Source of the DNA: JABIBT01 sp964481835
Lineage (GTDB): Archaea > Nanobdellota > Nanobdellia > SCGC-AAA011-G17 > PNOQ01
Length of the DNA stretch: 19,034 nt
Reading direction: 5' to 3'
Assembly (NCBI GenBank): GCA_964481835.1
Contig: CAYZTT010000013.1
Coordinates: 1 to 19,034, forward strand
Shown here: one piece after another, positions 13,649 through 19,034 of the stretch
Layout: every line of letters begins with the position of its first letter
Numbering within the stretch: position 1 is the stretch's first letter
Program-made: the position numbers and the translations under genes
The notes under the pieces: generated by a model
What the model was told of the DNA's origin: nothing
Database searches by the model: none
The model's input: only the letters and a program-made list of their open reading frames with translations

Positions 13649-14103
13649 AACAAGCACGCAATGCTGGAGTATATAACATGGAAACCTTTTTATCTGGCAT
13701 ATCGGCAAAACAAGCAAAAGAGTGGGAATTATTTGCTGTAGAAGAACCAGCATTTGAGGACAAGGTAATTGTCCAGTTGGCTTTAATTGCTCATTTATTT
13801 GCAAACAGTTTCATTCAAAGAACAGATAAAAAGAAATGGTCCCTATCTGATTTTATTCCAGACTTTTCCAACAAACTTACAAGTAAAAATAAGCCTATAG
13901 ACTTAAAAAATAAGGTTTTTGGTATCTTGGGTACCCATGGAAACGATAAGGCAAAAGAAAGGGCTAAAAAACACTTTAAACGGCAAGATAAATCAAATAC
14001 AGAAGGAAAGATTCGAGGTACAGATGGTAAGTTATACAAGTATCGCATGGAGGAATTTGTAAAGGATAGAAAAACCTTACCAAAAAGATTGCGGAGGAAG
14101 TAA
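13223..14103 (+). CDS. Tail assembly chaperone GT-like fusion by -1 frameshift
   Basis: The fusion is read as 13223-13618 joined to 13618-14103, 293 residues in total. The slippery heptamer A AAA AAC at 13612-13618 lies in the correct phase, with ATA, AAA and AAC as 0-frame codons. After the shift the -1 frame stays open to the TAA at 14101-14103. The stretch right after the junction, about RRFWLKQARNAGVYN, then METFLSGISAKQAKEW, matches the GT-type LWxQAREAGxxxxxFxxxSxxxxxxW pattern. The ATG at 13678 is thus an internal methionine, not a likely independent start. The T-like C-terminal part binds tail tube protein in lambda. It ends with overlap (TAATG) into the tape measure gene. Confidence 0.88.
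13612..13646 (+). promoter_or_regulatory. -1 programmed frameshift site with downstream stem
   Basis: The heptamer AAAAAAC (13612-13618) is an in-phase canonical X XXY YYZ slippery site. After a 6-base spacer (13619-13624), a candidate stem pairs 13625-13630 (GGCCGG) with 13641-13646 (CTGGCT), 6 pairs including two G-U, with a 10-base loop. Spacing fits frameshift stimulators. The stem is modest and not proven. Confidence 0.8.
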
Positions 14104-16604
14104 TGGATATAGGAACTTTAGTTGCCAGCATTGGTGCGGATATAAAAGATCTTGAAAGAGGTGTAGTAAAAGCAAAAAAACACTTTAAAGATCTGGTGAA
14201 AACATCCGGTAAAACAACCGATGATATAGAGAAAGATTGGAAGAAGTTGGGATCTATGTCCTCTGAAAGCATTAAAAGTATGCGTAAAGATGTTATGGCC
14301 TCGTATACTAGAATAAAAAAACATGCAGATACAACAAATTATGATACTGTCCGTTCTCGAAAATTAATGATTCAAAAACTAAAGACTTTGAATCTGGAGT
14401 ATGTTAAGCATATTAAAAACTCTCTTAAAGATGTAGAAAAAGCACATAGTAATTCCAGCAGAGTAATTGTTAATTTTATGAAAGGTATTGCTGCTGCTGC
14501 TGCCACTTATTTATCTTTTCAATCCTTGTATGCTGTTGGACATGAAATAGTTGAAACTGGAATACGTTTGGAATCCCTTGAAAATGCCATGAGGGCAGTT
14601 ACGGGAAGTGCTCATACGGCAGGGGTTGAATTGCAGTTTATCGCAGATAGTGCCCATAATTTAGGTTTAAATATACGAGCTTTGGAAGATTCCTATAAAA
14701 CCCTTGCTGCTGCAAGTATGAAAACTAAATTGGAAGGTCAGGGTGCTCGGGATGTTTTTTATGCTGTTGCAGAAGCAAGTACCGCAATGCAGCTAACCGC
14801 AACTCAATCCCATGCTGCTCTGTATGCCTTACAGCAGATGATGTCAAAAGGACGAGTTCAAACAGAAGAATTAAGAAGGCAGTTAGGTGAACAACTTCCG
14901 GGTGCTTTTCAGATGGCAGCAGAAGCAATGGGGGTTACTACTTTAGAATTAAACAGGATGTTAGAAAGAGGGCAAGTTGTTTCTGAAGACTTCTTACCAA
15001 AGTTTGCAAAAGTATTACATGAAAGATTTGGTAAAGCAGCAGAGAAAAATGCGGAATTGGCCCGTGGTGCTTTTAATAGATTATATAATGATATTGAAGA
15101 ATTTAAACGTGTTTTGGCTAAATCAGGATTGACTAAGTTTTTTGCAGATGTTGCAAGAGTATCATCTAAAGTAATAAAAGCAACTACATTGGTGGTTGGC
15201 GGGGAGTCCCCTGAAACAAAAATAGAAAGACTCCGTAAACAATTATCCCTATTAAAAAAAGATACTGGTGGTTTTTGGAGTAAATTTGGTGGTTTTTGGA
15301 GTAAATTTAAAGATCCGATCCCCGGATTTGTAAGACCTCCTTCAGATGTAACTACTGGATCTTCTGCAAAAAAACGGATTGAAGCACAAATAGAAGCTTG
15401 GAAAGGAGTTATTCAGTTTCAAAATAAAGTAGCTGAACATAATCGTATTTTATTAAGACAGGGAGAAAAACAAAAGGATCTATTAGGTTTACATACTGAA
15501 GAATTAAAAGAAGGAGCTAAGTTAGAAAAAACACTAACTCAATCTTTTATAGAAGGGGAACAGATAAAAGCAGATGTTTGGTGGGAAAAACTTGAAAAAA
15601 GAAGGGAAGAAGCAAAGAAAAGGGAAGAAGAAGAAAAAGCTCTTCAAATAAGAGCTGGGCAAGGGTTTCTTGGTATATTAGAATGGCGAGCCGGAATGGA
15701 AAGAGATTTCCGTCAAGCAGAATTGGATGGTATTGCAGAGCATCTTGAACAGAAGGAGGTTTTAGAAACGAAATATGAGAATCAGAAATTAAATAATATC
15801 CGTACCTTTAGAGAAGCAGATGCTCTATCCATGGAAAAATGGAATGAATATAAAACTCAGATAGATAATGAAAAATTAAAAACACAAAATGAGTTTAATG
15901 AAAAATATGCCGAGATGGGTAAAAGTAAGTTTGAAATTGAACGTGAACAATTAAAAGAAATGGAGAAGGCTTATACAGAAGCTTGTGTGGATGAAATCCA
16001 ATTAGAAAAATGGGTAGCTCATGAAAAGGCAAAGATATTAAAAAAAGAGCTAAAAGAAAAACTTGGTATGTATCAGTCAACCGCTGGCAGCATTGCGAAT
16101 ACTTTTCAGATGGTTGCTCAGGCAGGTGGAAAACATAGTAAAGAAGCTTTTAAGATGTATAAGGCGTTTGCTATGGTTGAGGCCGCAATTGGAGGGGCTA
16201 AGGCTGTTTTGTCAGCCATGGGGGCTCCCTGGCCATTAAACATAATTGCAGTTCCTGTGGCCGCAGCCGCAGCCGCAATTCAGATTGGAAAGATTGCAGC
16301 CTCACAACCACCTTCTTATGATCAAGGCGGTATTTCAAATGCAAGAGGTATTTATCAAACTGGAAATATAGCAGAAGCACATATTCCAATTCCAAGCGGA
16401 GGTAGGATTCCTGTCGAGATGAAAAAAGGAGGACGTACAGTTCAAATTATAATGAACAATCCTGTTTTTCAAGATTTGGAGACTCAAAGGCAGCATATGG
16501 TTCAGATTGCAGATGTTGTAACAAGACAGATTGCTCCGGAAGCAGTTGTAGAAAACTATAATAATGATGGAGCTGTTCGAGCAATGGTTAGAGGAGGTGC
16601 ATAA
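14103..16604 (+). CDS. Tape measure protein
   Basis: An 833-residue protein. The region of about residues 150-340 (LESLENAMRAVTGSA, LGLNIRALEDSYKTLAAAS, MMSKGRVQTEELRRQLGEQLPGA, GQVVSEDFLPKFA) is the conserved tape measure N-terminal domain (TIGR02675 type). A long, charged helical segment follows at about 470-690. The hydrophobic segment near 690-735, including an Ala run encoded by GCAGCC repeats, could enter the membrane during ejection. A further hydrophobic patch is at about 121-142. The protein sets tail length; 833 residues would suggest a tail of roughly 120 nm by the usual rule of about 0.15 nm per residue. Within it lies an exact 21-base tandem duplication giving two copies of GGFWSKF at residues 389-402. 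GGAGG precedes the ATG. Confidence 0.93.
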   Translation: MDIGTLVASIGADIKDLERGVVKAKKHFKDLVKTSGKTTDDIEKDWKKLGSMSSESIKSMRKDVMASYTRIKKHADTTNYDTVRSRKLMIQKLKTLNLEYVKHIKNSLKDVEKAHSNSSRVIVNFMKGIAAAAATYLSFQSLYAVGHEIVETGIRLESLENAMRAVTGSAHTAGVELQFIADSAHNLGLNIRALEDSYKTLAAASMKTKLEGQGARDVFYAVAEASTAMQLTATQSHAALYALQQMMSKGRVQTEELRRQLGEQLPGAFQMAAEAMGVTTLELNRMLERGQVVSEDFLPKFAKVLHERFGKAAEKNAELARGAFNRLYNDIEEFKRVLAKSGLTKFFADVARVSSKVIKATTLVVGGESPETKIERLRKQLSLLKKDTGGFWSKFGGFWSKFKDPIPGFVRPPSDVTTGSSAKKRIEAQIEAWKGVIQFQNKVAEHNRILLRQGEKQKDLLGLHTEELKEGAKLEKTLTQSFIEGEQIKADVWWEKLEKRREEAKKREEEEKALQIRAGQGFLGILEWRAGMERDFRQAELDGIAEHLEQKEVLETKYENQKLNNIRTFREADALSMEKWNEYKTQIDNEKLKTQNEFNEKYAEMGKSKFEIEREQLKEMEKAYTEACVDEIQLEKWVAHEKAKILKKELKEKLGMYQSTAGSIANTFQMVAQAGGKHSKEAFKMYKAFAMVEAAIGGAKAVLSAMGAPWPLNIIAVPVAAAAAAIQIGKIAASQPPSYDQGGISNARGIYQTGNIAEAHIPIPSGGRIPVEMKKGGRTVQIIMNNPVFQDLETQRQHMVQIADVVTRQIAPEAVVENYNNDGAVRAMVRGGA
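15267..15308 (+). repeat. Exact 21-bp tandem duplication inside the tape measure gene
   Basis: The unit beginning GGTGGTTTTTGGAGTAAA is repeated twice without mismatch (15267-15287 and 15288-15308). It encodes GGFWSKF twice, in frame. The lack of divergence points to a recent duplication or an assembly artefact. Confidence 0.9.
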
Positions 16605-16960
16605 TGGCAGCAGGAGATGCTTTTACATTAGTTCCAGAAGCAGTGGTGACATTGGAACCAGAATATAATACTGTTGAATCTCAAACAGAGTCTATGAAGA
16701 AAGAACACTATGAAATATCTTCAACTCCAGTTGAGAGATATCGTTTAATCTTTGAAGCATTGACTGATTCTGAAAGAGATACTTTATTAGACCATTTTAA
16801 AGATCAATCTGGAGGTTACTATGCTTTCTCGTGGCAATCTGTTCCAAACTATATAGGTTCTGGAGCAAATATTACAGGCAGATGGGTAAAGGGGAGTTTA
16901 ACAATGAATCCATTGAATCCTTATTGGAAATGTTCAATAGAATTTGAAAAGGAGAATTAA
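16604..16960 (+). CDS. Tail tip protein, lambda gpM-like / DUF2460-like
   Basis: A 118-residue protein. YEISSTPVERYRLIFEALTDSERDTLLDHF (about residues 37-66), followed by QSGGYYAFSWQSVPNYI, is characteristic of small distal-tail proteins of the gpM/DUF2460 type. They sit at the tube end and bind the gpL-like protein encoded next. GGAGGTG precedes the ATG, which overlaps the tape measure stop (TAATG). The stop is directly followed by the next start. The order tape measure, M-like, L-like supports the call. Confidence 0.78.
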   Translation: MAAGDAFTLVPEAVVTLEPEYNTVESQTESMKKEHYEISSTPVERYRLIFEALTDSERDTLLDHFKDQSGGYYAFSWQSVPNYIGSGANITGRWVKGSLTMNPLNPYWKCSIEFEKEN

Positions 16961-17824
16961 ATGCCCAGAGATTTACCAGCAGCAGTTATAACTCAAATGG
17001 ATGCGACACAAAAGCGTCCTGTTTTAATATTTGAACTTGGACTGACTTCAACTCTTAGATATGTGGCAAGTAATGCAAATGTAACTTTTCCCACAGCTGG
17101 CAATACTTATACTGCTAAAAATATTCAGATTTCCGGGGTTTCTCAAGCTGCTGAGGGGCAAATCGGTCGAATAACTGTTAAGTTTGATAATGTCTCAAGG
17201 GACATGGCAGCTTTTGTAAACAATGAAGATTTCAGGGGGAAGTCTCTTGTTATTAAACGTATTTATTTGGATGCCCTTGGAAGTGCTGATAATTACAATG
17301 AAGTTTTTAATGGTTATATGGAAAAACCATCAGAGATAAGTAGACATTGGCTGACTGTTCCGGCAACCATTGGAAAACCATTAATCCGTAAATCTCTTAT
17401 TGTGCCATATCAACGGATGTGCCCATGGATATTCGGGGGTACGGAATGCAACACTGATGGGAATGCTGATTTGTCATCATTAACGGCTACAGGAACAGCT
17501 GATTCCGGGACAACAACAACATTGGTGCATAGTGCATTGACTCAAGTTAGTGATTATTGGAATTATGGTAAAATAACTATTACTAAAGCAGGAGTTGAAT
17601 ATAAGAGAAAAGTTAAAGATTTTGATGCCGGTACAGACACGATCACTCTTGATGTTGATTTGCCGGTTGCAGTAGATAACACGACAACATATGAGTTATT
17701 CAAAGGATGTGATCAAACCTGGGATACTTGCAAACAAGATAATGCATGGGGGCCGTCTGGTGATAACAAGGCGAATTTTGGCGGATGTATACATATAACA
17801 GCTCCGCTTGATGGGGGTGAATAA
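16961..17824 (+). CDS. Tail tip protein, DUF2163 / lambda gpL-like, putative Fe-S site
   Basis: A 287-residue protein. Residues 1-150 are beta-rich and match the DUF2163/BR0599 type (RPVLIFELG, NGYMEKPSEI). C154PWIFGGTEC163 and FKGC250DQTWDTC257 supply two cysteine pairs with spacings of 9 and 7, and NFGGC276IHI follows. Lambda gpL binds a [4Fe-4S] cluster through four cysteines with, as I recall, the same pair spacings. Between the pairs is a beta domain of about 85 residues that is usual for this family. The protein links the gpM-like ring to the tail hub. AAGGAG lies before the ATG at 16961. Confidence 0.82.
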   Translation: MPRDLPAAVITQMDATQKRPVLIFELGLTSTLRYVASNANVTFPTAGNTYTAKNIQISGVSQAAEGQIGRITVKFDNVSRDMAAFVNNEDFRGKSLVIKRIYLDALGSADNYNEVFNGYMEKPSEISRHWLTVPATIGKPLIRKSLIVPYQRMCPWIFGGTECNTDGNADLSSLTATGTADSGTTTTLVHSALTQVSDYWNYGKITITKAGVEYKRKVKDFDAGTDTITLDVDLPVAVDNTTTYELFKGCDQTWDTCKQDNAWGPSGDNKANFGGCIHITAPLDGGE

Positions 17825-17861
17825 TGATCAGAAAAATGGAAGTTGAGGATATTGCAAAGAT
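17824..17861 (+). CDS. N-terminal start of a tail tip gene, cut by gap (possibly gpK/NlpC-P60-like)
   Basis: The ATG at 17824 overlaps the DUF2163 stop (TAATG) and follows a GGGGGTGA box. Only 12 codons (MIRKMEVEDIAK) plus two bases are visible before the N run. Gene order in similar modules places an NlpC/P60-type peptidase (lambda gpK) here, and N-termini of that kind (MxxKxxVEDIxK) often precede the GxPYxxGG part of such enzymes. The start is well supported by its position; the identity is inference from order alone. An alternative is that this is the beginning of the hub gene itself. Confidence 0.4.
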
Positions 17862-17961
17862 NNNNNNNNNNNNNNNNNNNNNNNNNNNNNNNNNNNNNNN
17901 NNNNNNNNNNNNNNNNNNNNNNNNNNNNNNNNNNNNNNNNNNNNNNNNNNNNNNNNNNNNN
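17862..17961. other. 100-N assembly gap
   Basis: Exactly 100 N, a common placeholder for a scaffold gap of unknown size. The flanks look like the start of a tail-tip gene and the inside of a large hub gene, so real missing sequence is probably longer than 100 bases. Confidence 0.97.
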
Positions 17962-19034
17962 GGTAGTCATACTAAAACAGAATACACAGGAACAAGGACT
18001 CAAACTGCTGATGCTCGATTTTCTACAAAGGCCAGTGCTTATCGGAGTATGGCCTACACTGCTTTTACTTTTGTTAAGGATGATAAACAAATTGGGTATA
18101 ACCCAAATATCACGGTGATAATGGAGGGGTTAAAATGTGCTCCTTTAGCTGGTGGTGCAGATGCTTTTACCCGAAACCCGGCAGTTATTCTTTATGATTG
18201 GTATCTTAATGTTGAGGGGTACAGTGCAGGCGATCTTGACTTAAATGCTTTTAAATCTCTTGAAGAATTATGTGATGAAGTGCCTTCAGGGGCTACACTG
18301 CCCAGATATCGTCTTGATTTTAATATAGATACTAATATGTCAATTAATGATGCTAAAAAGGTCATCTGGGCATCTTTTAATGGACGTACAATTATGTCCC
18401 AAGGCAAGATAAAGCCCATTTGGGATTCTGGCCAGATGGAGGATGGAGCCGGATCTTTAACAGCTAAAACAGTCGCTCATGCTTTTACTTTGGACAATAT
18501 TGTCAGAGACCAATTTGTATGGAATCAACTTGAAAAACCAAATGTTATTAGGATTAAATTTAAAGATTCTTCTAAGGATTATAAGACTTCAACTGTTGAA
18601 ATTAAAGACGAATTTGACGTTGCTGAAAATGGGGAGATTTTATATGAAGAAACGTGTTGGTATATTACGGATGCTGAAATAGCAAGAAGGAGAGCTCGTT
18701 TTAAATATAATAAAAAAAGATATGCAGATTATTCTTGTAGTCTTATTGCATTATCCGGAGCATCTGATCTTGAATTATATGATCTGGTGACTGTAACTCA
18801 TTCATTACCCGGATGGACTACAAAGCAGTTTCTGGTAACAAGCCGGTCTGAAAATGAAATAGGTAGAATGCAGTTTGTTCTGGAGGCTTATTACTCCGGT
18901 GTTTATGATGACAGTGAAGTTGGGACTCAGGCCAATTATGCTTCCGATTTTGCAAATCCATTTGTTGCGGAACCAGTAACAAATATTATTCTTGCAGAAG
19001 GTGGTTTTATTGCCGGGGACGGTAGTTATGTTCC
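17962..19034 (+). CDS. Tail hub / tip attachment protein, lambda gpJ-like (partial at both ends)
   Basis: A frame open from the gap to the window end, 357 visible codons without N- or C-terminus. NPAVILYDWYLNVEGYSAGDLD (about visible residues 73-94), followed by RYRLDFNIDTNMSINDAKKVIWASFNGRTI and a later KTVAHAFTLDNIVRDQF, is the characteristic core of gpJ-type phage-tail_3 hub proteins. ADYSCSLIALSGASDLELYDLVTVTH and QFLVTSRSENEIGRMQFVLEAYY continue the pattern. The hub closes the tail tube end and carries receptor-binding or fibre-anchoring parts toward the C-terminus. Full-length homologues often exceed 900 residues, so much of the N-terminus is probably hidden in the gap. Confidence 0.85.

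Noticed and set aside
13678..14103. Independent gene starting at ATG 13678
   Set aside because: The upstream -1 frame is open back to the slippery site and encodes conserved GT-like residues before this ATG, and no ribosome binding site precedes it.
17843..18118. ORF spanning the N run in frame 2
   Set aside because: It depends on translating through N, is a shadow of the hub gene, and its sequence after the gap is low in family resemblance.
1..19034. tRNA, rRNA, CRISPR array, integrase or attachment site
   Set aside because: No tRNA-like cloverleaf, repeat-spacer pattern, recombinase motif or flanking direct repeat was seen by eye in either strand.

Overview
This window is a segment of a tailed double-stranded DNA phage (or prophage), Caudoviricetes with a long non-contractile (siphovirus-type) tail. 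All supported genes lie on the + strand, packed head to tail with start/stop overlaps, in a classical late-gene order. The DNA is visibly AT-rich, most structural genes have strong AGGAGG-type ribosome binding sites, and arginine is largely encoded by AGA/AGG. A 100-N run shows that this is a scaffolded draft assembly, probably metagenomic. The distal-tail set resembles the lambda M-L-K-J block, which suggests a Gram-negative host. The host cannot be named from the sequence.

Layout: (1) 1-970: the last codons of an upstream gene (position suggests terminase large subunit), a small arginine-rich protein with GDRR repeats, a 58-residue membrane protein and a small lipase-like alpha/beta hydrolase. 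(2) 985-6875: head module with portal, Mu F/SPP1 gp7-like head morphogenesis protein, DUF2213-type protease fused to a scaffold-like region with in-frame internal starts, DUF2190 decoration protein, an encapsulin-like major capsid protein, and an unrecognised small acidic protein. (3) 6884-11092: a seven-gene, mostly overlapping enzyme cassette inserted between head and connector genes: DUF115/Maf-like protein, class I methyltransferase, Sulfotransfer_2-type sulfotransferase, two GT-A glycosyltransferases, a miniature APS-kinase-like P-loop protein and a second sulfotransferase of another type. (4) 11092-12715: connector, stopper, HK97 gp10-like protein and tail terminator. (5) 12736-19034: tail tube, G/GT chaperones with a textbook A AAA AAC frameshift site, tape measure, gpM-like and gpL-like (DUF2163) tip proteins, the first codons of a probable gpK-like gene, a gap, and a large part of the gpJ-like tail hub.

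The most unusual part is the cassette in (3). It combines sugar transfer, methyl transfer, sulfate activation (PAPS supply) and sulfate transfer in the middle of the virion structural operon. The simplest reading is that the phage builds a sulfated, possibly methylated glycan on one of its own virion proteins, or on a host surface molecule, during late infection. This is an inference from families and position. Other points of note are the nested scaffold starts, the lipase beside a small membrane protein, the encapsulin-like capsid protein, and the gpL-like cysteine spacing in the DUF2163 protein.
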